Shown in pieces: positions 1 through 5,206 of a stretch of DNA of 5,343 bases. The position numbers were made by a program, and so were the translations under genes. The notes under the pieces were generated by a model. It was not told the DNA's origin and did not search any database. It worked only from the letters and a program-made list of their open reading frames with translations. The stretch's first letter is position 1; each line of letters opens with the position of its first letter. The stretch is from positions 1 through 5,343 of the forward strand of contig JASLES010000359.1 in assembly GCA_030151005.1 (NCBI GenBank). Reading direction: 5' to 3'. Source of the DNA: Silvimonas sp. (lineage in GTDB: Bacteria; Pseudomonadota; Gammaproteobacteria; Burkholderiales; Chitinibacteraceae).

Positions 1-103
1 GCGTGATCACATGGGAACACTCACCCTTGCTGGCGTAGCGCTGGGTCTGGGTGCGCTGGTCGTCACCAGCGGTTGGCGCTTGATCAAGACACGCTTGCAC
101 TAA
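1..103 (+). CDS. C-terminal end of a membrane protein, possibly a DMT/EamA-type transporter (partial)
   Basis: The reading frame is open from base 2 and ends at TAA 101-103, giving the last 33 residues of a protein that starts upstream of the window. The tail has one hydrophobic helix rich in Gly, Ala, Leu and Val (about residues 5-25 of the visible part), followed by a short basic end (RLIKTRLH). This is what a final transmembrane segment with a positively charged cytoplasmic tail looks like. A last helix with an LAGVAL-type stretch is common in EamA/DMT exporters, but also in other permeases, so the family is a guess; that it is the end of a membrane protein is more secure. The gene converges on the MFS transporter and appears to share its terminator. 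Confidence 0.6.
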   Translation, partial: RDHMGTLTLAGVALGLGALVVTSGWRLIKTRLH

Positions 104-111
104 AGCCCCCA

Positions 112-129
112 AATAGAAGAAATAGAAGA
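112..129. repeat. Two tandem copies of a 9-bp unit
   Basis: AATAGAAGA occurs at 112-120 and again exactly at 121-129, followed by a further purine-rich AGAAAAAG. It sits between the stop codon of the upstream gene and the terminator stem. Probably a small slippage duplication with no coding role. Confidence 0.7.
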
Positions 130-131
130 AG

Positions 132-158
132 AAAAAGCCCGCATGAAGCGGGCTTTTT
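132..158. terminator. Bidirectional rho-independent terminator
   Basis: A GC-rich stem GCCCGC (137-142) pairs with GCGGGC (148-153) around the loop ATGAA (143-147). The stem is flanked by A5 (132-136) on the left and T6 (154-159) on the right. It therefore gives a hairpin plus U-tract on both strands. It lies 28 bases after the stop of the plus-strand gene and 12 bases beyond the stop of the minus-strand MFS gene, so it can end both convergent transcripts. Confidence 0.92.
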
Positions 159-170
159 TGTGGTTATGGC

Positions 171-1715
171 TTACTTGGCGCAATCTGCCACGGGCACCAG
201 TTGCGGGGCGATTTCCGGTTGGGCCGGCGCGCGGCGCAAGGTGAAAAATGCTACCAGGCCGGCGGCCAGGGTCAGGCCCGCCAGGACCCAGGTCACCAGA
301 TGGAAGGCTTCTCCATACAGCTGCAACCAGTTGTAGTGGGTCACCTGCGGCAAGATATGGCTGGCACTGGCCAGATCGCCGGCCGCCAGGGCATTACCCA
401 GATCCACAACCGGCAACGTACCGCCAACATGTCGGGTGATCACCATTTGCAACAGGCCAGCCAGTACCGCCGCAACCACGGCCAGCGCGATGGATTCGCT
501 AGCCAGCCGCACCGTGGCAAAGAACCCGGCGGCCATGCCGGCGCGTTCTTTGGGCACCACGCTGATGGCCAGATCATCCATCAAACCCCAAGGCAGACTG
601 GCGCCAAAACCAATCAGCAACAAGGGCCAGACGAACTGCGCATGCGCTGCGCCTGGCGCAATCTGCCCAAGCCAGAGCAACCCCACCGCGGAGAAGGTAA
701 AGCCAATCAGGCACAGCGTGCTGGCGGCAATCCAGCGTGTGGCCAGTGCCCCCAGCAAGGGGACGACCAGCATCGGTGCAGACAGCGGCACCATCATCAA
801 GCCAGCGGTAACCGGGTTGTAGCCCTCAATACCAATGAAACGCACTGGCAGCATCACCAGTGGCACCACAAAGCTGAAAGCCGTACCCGACGGCAGCGCC
901 TGCGCGCCAATGAAGCGCGCGTTGCGGAACAAGGATAGATCCAGCATCGAGCGCGGATGTGTGCGTTCTACCTGGATAAACACGGCCAGTGCCACCACGG
1001 CACCACCCAGCATCAGCAGTGTGGGCCAGCTTGCCCAGCCACTTTGCGGTCCTTGCAAAATGCCCAGCGTGAGCAAGAGCAAGGTGGCGGTAAAGGTCAC
1101 CGTGCCCCAGACATCTACGCCTTTGGCGTTGGGGTCGCGCGATTCTGGCATGCGGGGCACGCCAAACAGCAAAACCAGCACGGACATCACCACGCAAGTC
1201 AGGAAAATTGCCCGCCAGCCAAAGCGGTCAATCAAAAAACCGGCCCACAGCGGCCCCACTGCCAGGCCTGCACCAAAACTCGTGCCCAGCAGGGAATACG
1301 CATGGGTACGCGCCGGTCCGTCAAACACATGCGCGAGCGAGGCAGAACCGCCAGCCATAGCCATCGCAGCGGCCACCCCCTGCAATGCGCGCAGCACATT
1401 CAGGGTAAACAGATCCGGCACAAACACTTGCGCCAGCGAGATCAGGCCAAACGCAATCACGCCCAAGGTAAACATGCGCTTGCGGCCAAACCGATCTGCC
1501 AGCGCACCGGCCGCCATCACCGCGCTGCCAAACGCCAGAATGAACGCATTCACCACCCAGCCCAATGAGAGCGCATTACCGCCCAGATCGTGACTGATGG
1601 CGGGCAGCGCGATGCCAGGCGCGGTAAACGCCAGCGGCATCATCATGCCGGCAAGGCAAACGGCGGCCAGCACCAGCCATTTACCGTGGGGGTGATCCTG
1701 TATGGGGTTGTCCAT
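171..1715 (-). CDS. MFS efflux transporter, DHA2-like (14 transmembrane segments)
   Basis: A 514-residue inner-membrane permease of the major facilitator superfamily, most likely a proton-coupled exporter of drugs or other small toxic molecules. Visible family motifs are: motif A GALADRFGRKR at residues 70-80 after the second helix; an R109-x-x-Q112-G113 motif B in helix 4; and the antiporter motif C around 150-159 (GLAVGPLWAG, with Ala158 for the usual first Gly of the pair). About 14 hydrophobic segments can be counted, with a longer polar loop at about 427-470 before the last one. This count, the motif C and the length of about 500 residues fit DHA2 (EmrB/QacA-like) pumps. The start MDNPIQ is chosen because GGAG lies 5 bases before it and the preceding in-frame codons run into the promoter and operator region. 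It is divergent from the TetR regulator, its probable repressor. No membrane-fusion partner gene is visible, so it may act alone. The substrate cannot be read from the sequence. Confidence 0.93.
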   Translation of the reverse strand: MDNPIQDHPHGKWLVLAAVCLAGMMMPLAFTAPGIALPAISHDLGGNALSLGWVVNAFILAFGSAVMAAGALADRFGRKRMFTLGVIAFGLISLAQVFVPDLFTLNVLRALQGVAAAMAMAGGSASLAHVFDGPARTHAYSLLGTSFGAGLAVGPLWAGFLIDRFGWRAIFLTCVVMSVLVLLFGVPRMPESRDPNAKGVDVWGTVTFTATLLLLTLGILQGPQSGWASWPTLLMLGGAVVALAVFIQVERTHPRSMLDLSLFRNARFIGAQALPSGTAFSFVVPLVMLPVRFIGIEGYNPVTAGLMMVPLSAPMLVVPLLGALATRWIAASTLCLIGFTFSAVGLLWLGQIAPGAAHAQFVWPLLLIGFGASLPWGLMDDLAISVVPKERAGMAAGFFATVRLASESIALAVVAAVLAGLLQMVITRHVGGTLPVVDLGNALAAGDLASASHILPQVTHYNWLQLYGEAFHLVTWVLAGLTLAAGLVAFFTLRRAPAQPEIAPQLVPVADCAK

Positions 1716-1720
1716 GGTTT

Positions 1721-1724
1721 CTCC
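1721..1724 (-). promoter_or_regulatory. Ribosome binding site deciding the MFS start
   Basis: GGAG on the minus strand, followed by AAACC and the ATG at 1715-1713. The spacing of 5 bases supports the 514-residue start over a start 39 codons further upstream, which has no such site and lies in the regulatory region. Confidence 0.75.
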
Positions 1725-1796
1725 GGGTTGTATGTGGAAGGCGCCGGACCATCTGTAAGCCACGCTTGAAAGGTGGGTCTGGCGTCGCCATAATTT

Positions 1797-1812
1797 TGTA
1801 GTGATCGACACA
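1797..1812. promoter_or_regulatory. Second operator-like site, diverged copy of the 1854-1869 palindrome
   Basis: TGTAGTGATCGACACA matches the perfect palindrome at 1854-1869 in 13 of 16 positions; five of its eight mirrored pairs are kept. It lies at or just past the predicted -10 region of the transporter promoter, where bound repressor would block initiation. The two sites start 57 bp apart. I infer that it is a weaker binding site for the neighbouring TetR protein. Confidence 0.6.
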
Positions 1813-1850
1813 GATATATTTGCGGCATACAAATGCTGCTGTCAATCACT
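1800..1850. repeat. Interrupted inverted repeat around the transporter promoter
   Basis: AGTGATCGAC at 1800-1809 is the reverse complement, with one mismatch in ten, of GTCAATCACT at 1841-1850. The 31-base interval holds the predicted promoter spacer and -10. The left arm overlaps the diverged operator. The right arm overlaps the -35 hexamer. It may be an extra protein-binding arrangement or a by-product of the operator copies. Confidence 0.5.
1816..1845 (-). promoter_or_regulatory. Predicted promoter of the MFS transporter
   Basis: A perfect TTGACA -35 hexamer reads on the minus strand from 1845 to 1840. An A+T-rich -10 region follows: AAATAT at 1821-1816 with an 18-base spacer is the best-spaced choice, although TATATC a little further on (21-base spacer) looks more like a -10 in sequence. 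Transcription would begin near 1805-1810, inside the diverged operator at 1797-1812, leaving a leader of about 90 bases before the start codon. The -35 is convincing; the exact -10 is uncertain. Confidence 0.5.
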
Positions 1851-1853
1851 TTA

Positions 1854-1869
1854 TGTATTGATCAATACA
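1854..1869. promoter_or_regulatory. Probable TetR operator, perfect 16-bp palindrome
   Basis: TGTATTGATCAATACA is fully self-complementary (two 8-base half-sites, TGTATTGA and TCAATACA). It ends 19 bases before the TetR start codon, so it should cover or adjoin the regulator's own promoter, and it sits 8 bp upstream of the transporter -35. Size, symmetry and position between a TetR gene and a divergent efflux pump are those of a TetR-family operator, giving autoregulation and pump repression together. That this TetR binds here is inferred from position. Confidence 0.8.
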
Positions 1870-1888
1870 AAATTCAGGACCAACGGAT

Positions 1889-2509
1889 ATGGCAGAACGA
1901 GGCCGCCCCCGCTGCTTTGATCGTGAAGCGGCGCTTTTCAAAGCGATGGATGTGTTCTGGCGCAACGGCTACGAAGGTGCGTCGCTGGCGCAATTGACCG
2001 AGGCCATGGGGATCAACTCACCCAGCCTGTATGCCACATTTGGCTCTAAGGAAGATTTGTACAAAGAAGCGGTCGAACAGTACGACGCCAATGAAGGGGC
2101 TGAGATCAACGCGAGCTTGAGCGCAGACACAGATATCCGCACTGCGCTTTACAACGTCATGCGGATTACCGCCGAATACTTTTCTGATCCGGACAAGCCA
2201 GCGGGCTGCATGGTGCTGTTATCTGCGTTGAACTGTACGCCAGAGAACGCCAGTGTGGCGCAGCATATGTGCGATCTGCGCAAGCGCTCTACCAACCTCT
2301 TGCGACAACGGCTACTGCGGGCGCAGCAGTCCGGAGAAATTGCCGCCAGTGCCAATATCGAGCAACTGACCGCATTCATTACCAGCGTGCGCCAGGGCAT
2401 GTCCATCCAGGCGCGGGATGGTGCGGATCGTGAGGCGCTGATGGGGATTGCAAACGCCACACTGGTTGCGTGGGACGCGCTCTGTAGCGCGCCTGCCACG
2501 CCAGCCTGA
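1889..2509 (+). CDS. TetR/AcrR-family transcriptional regulator, probable repressor of the divergent MFS pump
   Basis: A 206-residue cytoplasmic DNA-binding protein of usual TetR length. The N-terminal part is typical: GRPRCFDREAAL at 5-16, then a helix-turn-helix at about 32-54 containing LTEAMGINSPSLYATFGSK. The rest should be the helical ligand-binding and dimerisation domain. It has five cysteines (9, 107, 116, 128, 199). Cys107 follows a Gly in PAGCMVLLSALNC, a pattern that resembles the Gly-Cys region of redox- or electrophile-responsive TetR proteins such as NemR. The ATG has AGGA nine bases upstream, and the perfect palindrome lies just before it. Expected role (inference from family and layout): the dimer binds the two operator copies and represses both the pump and itself until a pump substrate or reactive compound releases it. 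The gene converges on the small 88-residue gene with a gap of 23 bases and no obvious terminator. Confidence 0.93.
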   Translation: MAERGRPRCFDREAALFKAMDVFWRNGYEGASLAQLTEAMGINSPSLYATFGSKEDLYKEAVEQYDANEGAEINASLSADTDIRTALYNVMRITAEYFSDPDKPAGCMVLLSALNCTPENASVAQHMCDLRKRSTNLLRQRLLRAQQSGEIAASANIEQLTAFITSVRQGMSIQARDGADREALMGIANATLVAWDALCSAPATPA

Positions 2510-2532
2510 GGAACACAACGGCAGTCCAGGGA

Positions 2533-2799
2533 TCAGTGCAGAATCTGCTGGCGCATGCCGATGTCGGTCACCATGCCGTCATCATTCATGCGGACAAACA
2601 TGCCCAGAAGGCGCTCGGCATCGGCCTGGAGCGAAGAATCCATGCGGGCCAGATCGCCCTGATGCAACCAGCGGATACCAAACGCTGCATCTTCACGCGC
2701 CTGTTGGACCAGGTGCTCAATGATGGCCGCCGGAACGCGCAGCACTTGTTTGTGAATGGCAGCAGAGTCGGTCATACGAAAGCGGGTACGGGTTTGCAT
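2533..2799 (-). CDS. Small hypothetical protein, 88 residues, unrecognised
   Basis: I do not recognise a family. The start at 2799 is chosen because GAGGA lies 7 bases upstream; a second in-frame Met follows at residue 9, and an upstream extension of 19 codons would run through the palindrome. Codon use matches the neighbouring real genes, with many third-position G/C, so I take it as coding. The protein is soluble, with no signal peptide or membrane segment. It begins with a basic stretch (QTRTRFR) and then seems largely helical with mixed charge: a segment at about 20-37 (VPAAIIEHLVQQAREDAA) could be an amphipathic helix, and residues 53-67 (SSLQADAERLLGMFV) another. The end, from about 69, is Met- and Asp-rich (MNDDGMVTDIGMRQQ). 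It might be a small regulator or a binding or adaptor protein, but nothing visible decides this. It has its own operator-like palindrome, distinct from that of the TetR/MFS pair. Confidence 0.75.
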   Translation of the reverse strand: MQTRTRFRMTDSAAIHKQVLRVPAAIIEHLVQQAREDAAFGIRWLHQGDLARMDSSLQADAERLLGMFVRMNDDGMVTDIGMRQQILH

Positions 2800-2814
2800 G
2801 GCTGGTTCCTCGTG

Positions 2815-2830
2815 TAGAACAATCGTTCTA
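2815..2830. promoter_or_regulatory. Operator-like near-perfect palindrome before the 88-residue gene
   Basis: TAGAACAATCGTTCTA has seven of eight mirrored pairs, with the arms TAGAAC and GTTCTA separated by four bases. It lies 15 bases before the start codon, directly beside the GAGGA ribosome binding site. A minus-strand TATAGA (2832-2827) that could be a -10 overlaps its outer arm, although the -35 at the matching distance is poor. A protein bound here would block transcription start. Its sequence differs from the TGTATTGA half-site upstream of the TetR gene, so a different regulator is likely. Confidence 0.65.
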
Positions 2831-2860
2831 TACATTCTTAACCAGTCATTCCTCATGCCG

Positions 2861-2935
2861 CAAGCATTTTTTTTGCGATTTACTTTTATTTATCTAACAT
2901 GCTGATTTTTATTGAAATTTATTTTCATAATGCAG
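2861..2935. other. A+T-rich intergenic stretch
   Basis: From 2881 to 2930 only 8 of 50 bases are G or C, against a clearly GC-rich background, and an uninterrupted T8 run lies at 2867-2874. It sits upstream (in the minus direction) of the promoter region of the small gene and downstream of the AraC gene. It could be an UP-element-like promoter aid, a nucleoid-protein binding site, or a transcription end region for the AraC gene. I see no clean terminator hairpin in it. Confidence 0.6.
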
Positions 2936-2992
2936 TATGAAAAACCGCAAAACGCCCACCCCGACGCGCCAGGCACCCACGGCCGCCTCGCC

Positions 2993-3015
2993 AGTTCTGA
3001 CGAACTCCCGTTCTA
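2993..3015. repeat. Alternating GTTC/GAAC arms downstream of the AraC gene
   Basis: AGTTC (2993-2997), GAACT (3002-3006) and GTTCTA (3010-3015) form two overlapping inverted repeats with 4-base spacers or less. The right-hand one, GAAC-TCCC-GTTCTA, shares both GAAC and GTTCTA arms with the palindrome at 2815-2830 (11 of 16 positions over 3000-3015). It may be a second, weaker site for the same unknown regulator, or chance in a short non-coding stretch. Confidence 0.4.
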
Positions 3016-3045
3016 CACATTGTGCTACGCCAACCAGGGGCAAAC

Positions 3046-3951
3046 TCAGTTGCGAATACTGCGTTGCCACGCCGCCGGGCTGAGGCCGACAAAAGATTTG
3101 AACACCCGTGTGAAATGGCTTTGATCCGCAAATCCGCAACTGATCGAGATCTCTGCCAGCGTGGCCTGGGTGCCACTCAATAGCGCTTTGGCACGCTCAA
3201 TACGGTGACGCAACATCCAGCGATGCGGCGGATCTCCGGTGCTGGCTTTGAAGGCGCGGATAAAATAGCTGACAGATAGCCCGCTGGCGGCGGCCAGCAT
3301 CTTGAGAGACACATCTTCATCCAGCTGCGAGGCCATGGCTTCGGTCGCGCGTTTGAGCTGCCAGGGGGCCAGCATGCCGGGCCGCTCTCTGGATGGGCGC
3401 ATGCCGCCAAACTTCTGCGCAAAGTAGGTATACGCCGCGAGCATGATGTGTTCGGCGTACATGGCGCTCACCTCATGCGGGCGCTCCAGCGCGGGCAAAA
3501 GCGCATTGCCCAGATGCCAGACAGTTTCATCAATCACGCCACCGGGCGGGCAGTAAAGATGATCCACCCGGGTAACCCCGGTTTCGTCGGCAATTTCGTT
3601 CAACGCCGTTTGCGGAATGGTGAACATCAAGTTATCAAACGGACTAATCAGATTGGCACAGGGCAATTCCAGGTGATTGACCACGCTGGTGGTCCGCTCC
3701 GGATAAGAACCCCGATGAATGCAACGGCCATCCAGAAACAGTTCTCTTTGCTTTTGCTCACGCAGTTGCAGCATGACGGAGAACACCGCATCGCCCTGCG
3801 GTGGGGTTACGAGACCATGCCCGGGGGTATCCCGACGCAGGCGAGATACCAGCAGGCGCGAGGTTTTCGGGCCTTTGGCAATGAGTTGCGATACCGAATC
3901 TGCCTTGAACTTCTCTACAAAGTTACGGCTATAACCAAGATCGGATTGCAC
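3046..3951 (-). CDS. AraC/XylS-family transcriptional regulator
   Basis: A 301-residue cytoplasmic regulator, a normal length for the family. The C-terminal third holds the two helix-turn-helix motifs of AraC proteins: the first at about 214-237 (VSLKMLAAASGLSVSYFIRAF), the second at about 264-287, with the family signature around 262-296 including the ISISCGFADQSHFTRVFKSFVGLSP core. The N-terminal part (1-190) is the effector and dimerisation region. It includes a stretch at about 103-160 (SPFDNLMFTIPQTALNEIA, then LGNALLPALERPHE) that I associate with a common but poorly characterised AraC subgroup. The start is GTG at 3951, chosen because GAGGAG lies six bases before it. It is divergent from the exported alpha/beta hydrolase, so it most likely controls that gene and the isochorismatase-type gene behind it, probably as an activator. 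The effector is not known from the sequence. Confidence 0.93.
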   Translation of the reverse strand: MQSDLGYSRNFVEKFKADSVSQLIAKGPKTSRLLVSRLRRDTPGHGLVTPPQGDAVFSVMLQLREQKQRELFLDGRCIHRGSYPERTTSVVNHLELPCANLISPFDNLMFTIPQTALNEIADETGVTRVDHLYCPPGGVIDETVWHLGNALLPALERPHEVSAMYAEHIMLAAYTYFAQKFGGMRPSRERPGMLAPWQLKRATEAMASQLDEDVSLKMLAAASGLSVSYFIRAFKASTGDPPHRWMLRHRIERAKALLSGTQATLAEISISCGFADQSHFTRVFKSFVGLSPAAWQRSIRN

Positions 3952-3957
3952 GTGTTG

Positions 3958-3963
3958 CTCCTC
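3958..3963 (-). promoter_or_regulatory. Strong ribosome binding site deciding the GTG start of the AraC gene
   Basis: GAGGAG on the minus strand is followed by CAACAC and GTG (3951-3949). The near-ideal site and spacing support the non-ATG start. The only close ATG upstream, at 3967, is in another frame. Confidence 0.8.
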
Positions 3964-4019
3964 ATGGAGAAGTCCCCCTCCCGGCTCCCAACCGGACGCA
4001 TTTACTTACCACCTTCTGT

Positions 4020-4028
4020 CTATTAGCA
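4020..4028 (-). promoter_or_regulatory. Possible extended -10 element for the AraC gene
   Basis: Reading the minus strand, TGCTAATAG (4028-4020) gives a TGn extended element followed by TAATAG. The hexamer at -35 distance (GCTTCA) is poor. Transcription would start near 4013, leaving about 60 bases of leader. Confidence 0.3.
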
Positions 4029-4235
4029 CACAAATAATTGACTGAAGCATAAATCTACCCTGGCTTGGTGGGTCTTGAAGGTTATTGCTCTTTTTAGTCT
4101 GAAATTGTCGCATTCCAGCCCATGGGCGACTGAGGGCGGCAAAAACCGACGAAAAAAGGGCGTATTTTCGCCAGGAAACACATTAATCGAGCAAGAAGCG
4201 CAGCTTTCACGGTGCTTTGATGCGATCACCTATCC

Positions 4236-4243
4236 AAGGAGGA
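4236..4243 (+). promoter_or_regulatory. Consensus ribosome binding site deciding the hydrolase start
   Basis: AAGGAGGA is essentially the full anti-16S complement and ends five bases before ATG 4249. It fixes the start at the signal-peptide Met and rules out the 58 in-frame codons upstream, which lie in the control region. Confidence 0.92.
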
Positions 4244-4248
4244 TCGCA

Positions 4249-5178
4249 ATGAAACCAGCATTCCTGATTTCAGCAGCCCTGATCGCCCTCTCTGCTGCGA
4301 CATGGGCGGATTCCACCACCTTCCCCAGCAGTTTTCATACGCAAGAGATCGCCACCAACGGCACAACCATCCATGTGCGTGTGGGCGGTAGTGGCCCGGC
4401 TGTGGTGCTGCTGCATGGGTATGGCGACACGGGCGATATGTGGGCCCCGCTGGCGGCCGAGTTGATGCGGGACCATACAGTCATCGCGCCGGACCTGCGC
4501 GGCATGGGCCTGTCTGCGGTCGCGACAGCGGGCTTTAGCAAGAAGAATGAAGCCGAAGACGTCGCGGGCGTGCTCGACGCGCTCAAAGTGCAACAGGCGG
4601 TCGTGGTCGGTCACGATATTGGCAATATGGTCGCATTTGCCTTTGCCGAATCCCACCCCGACCGCACTACCCGCCTGATCATGATGGATGCCCCGGTACC
4701 CGGCGTCGGCCCGTGGGATGACATCCTCAAGACGCCGTTGCTTTGGCATTTTCATTTTGGCGGGCCGGATATGGAACGCCTTGTGGCCGGGCGGGAGCGC
4801 ATTTATCTGGACCGGTTCTGGAATGATTTCTCGGCTGACCCGGCGCATTTTCCGGAAAGCTCACGCCAGCACTATGCGGCGCTCTACGCCCGGCCTGGGC
4901 GCATGCACGCCGGGTTCCTGCAATTTGCCGCCTTTGATCAAGACGCCATCGATAACCGCCAATCTGTCGCACGCGCCCGCCTGCAAATGCCGGTGCTGGC
5001 GATCGGCGGTGATCACTCCTTTGGCACAACCATGGCCTACGTCATGCGCTTTGCCGCCGACAACGTACAGCAAGTGGTCATCCCCGACTCCGGACACTGG
5101 TTGATGGAAGAACAGCCCGCGCAGACCGTTGCGGCCATCCGCCACTTTATCGACCAGCCTGCTGGCCAATGCCGTTGA
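4249..5178 (+). CDS. Exported alpha/beta hydrolase, Cif-like epoxide hydrolase family, with altered cap residue
   Basis: A 309-residue protein with a Sec signal peptide (Lys2, hydrophobic core 4-17, probable cleavage after the Ala-Thr-Trp-Ala at 17-20), so the mature enzyme should be periplasmic or secreted. The alpha/beta fold shows the oxyanion motif H56-G-Y-G59, the PDLRGMGLS loop at 81-89, and the nucleophile elbow G121-H-D-I-G125 with Asp123 as nucleophile. His283 (SGHWLMEEQP) is the base. Asp255 (GGDH) is the acid in the usual place, with Asp147 (MMDAPVP) as an alternative. An Asp nucleophile points to epoxide hydrolases or haloalkane/haloacetate dehalogenases rather than esterases. The cap motif LLWHFHF (164-170) followed by GRERIYLDRF resembles P. 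aeruginosa Cif (LVWHFSFF, GKERFFLEHF, from memory), and His167 matches its ring-opening His177. The partner Tyr239 of Cif aligns with Phe226 here, so true epoxide opening is uncertain. It is the first gene of a probable two-gene operon opposite the AraC regulator. Confidence 0.9.
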   Translation: MKPAFLISAALIALSAATWADSTTFPSSFHTQEIATNGTTIHVRVGGSGPAVVLLHGYGDTGDMWAPLAAELMRDHTVIAPDLRGMGLSAVATAGFSKKNEAEDVAGVLDALKVQQAVVVGHDIGNMVAFAFAESHPDRTTRLIMMDAPVPGVGPWDDILKTPLLWHFHFGGPDMERLVAGRERIYLDRFWNDFSADPAHFPESSRQHYAALYARPGRMHAGFLQFAAFDQDAIDNRQSVARARLQMPVLAIGGDHSFGTTMAYVMRFAADNVQQVVIPDSGHWLMEEQPAQTVAAIRHFIDQPAGQCR

Positions 5179-5206
5179 TGGCATTCACCAGGTCCATGAG
5201 GAACGC

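Larger units (their letters stand above)
3952..4248. other. Divergent control region between the AraC gene and the hydrolase
   Basis: This gap of 297 bases holds no convincing gene. Visible elements are: a possible extended -10 for the AraC gene (4020-4028, minus); a TTGACT at 4038-4043 (plus) without a good -10 at the right distance; two 10-bp tandem direct-repeat units at 4062-4071 and 4072-4081 (7 of 10 identical, shared CTTG..GG); a GCCCATGGGC palindrome at 4118-4127 inside wider GTCGC/GCGAC arms (4107-4111, 4126-4130); and an A-rich tract with a short GGCG/CGCC hairpin around 4149-4172. A weak hydrolase promoter fits activator control. Direct repeats one helical turn apart suit AraC-type binding, but this is inference. 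Confidence 0.45.

Noticed and set aside
201..1593. Long plus-strand open frames opposite the transporter (201-938, 835-1593, 957-1568)
   Set aside because: They are antisense to a complete MFS gene with clear motifs. Their translations are rich in Gln, His, Arg, Pro and Ser in low-complexity fashion and have no recognisable domain or suitable ribosome binding site.
1716..1832. N-terminal extension of the transporter by 39 codons
   Set aside because: The extension covers the predicted promoter and one operator copy and lacks a ribosome binding site. The start at 1715 has GGAG at good distance and gives a normal family N-terminus.
2536..2817. Plus-strand 93-codon frame opposite the 88-residue gene
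   Set aside because: Only one of the two can be the main gene. The minus-strand frame has the strong ribosome binding site, the more natural codon use and the promoter-proximal palindrome.
2859..2877. CGCAA/TTGCG inverted repeat with a T-run, as a terminator for the AraC gene
   Set aside because: The stem is only five pairs with a T-rich loop, and on the minus strand the run is A, not T, so it does not form a rho-independent terminator for that gene.
2930..3124. Plus-strand small frame beginning MQYEKPQNAHP
   Set aside because: Its first part uses plausible codons, but it has no ribosome binding site and its last 79 bases overlap the end of the AraC gene on the opposite strand. It also shows no domain. 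It could be a remnant, but I cannot support it as a gene.
4075..4248. Extension of the hydrolase by 58 codons from a TTG start
   Set aside because: It would bury the signal peptide inside the protein. The consensus AAGGAGGA directly before ATG 4249 fixes the start.
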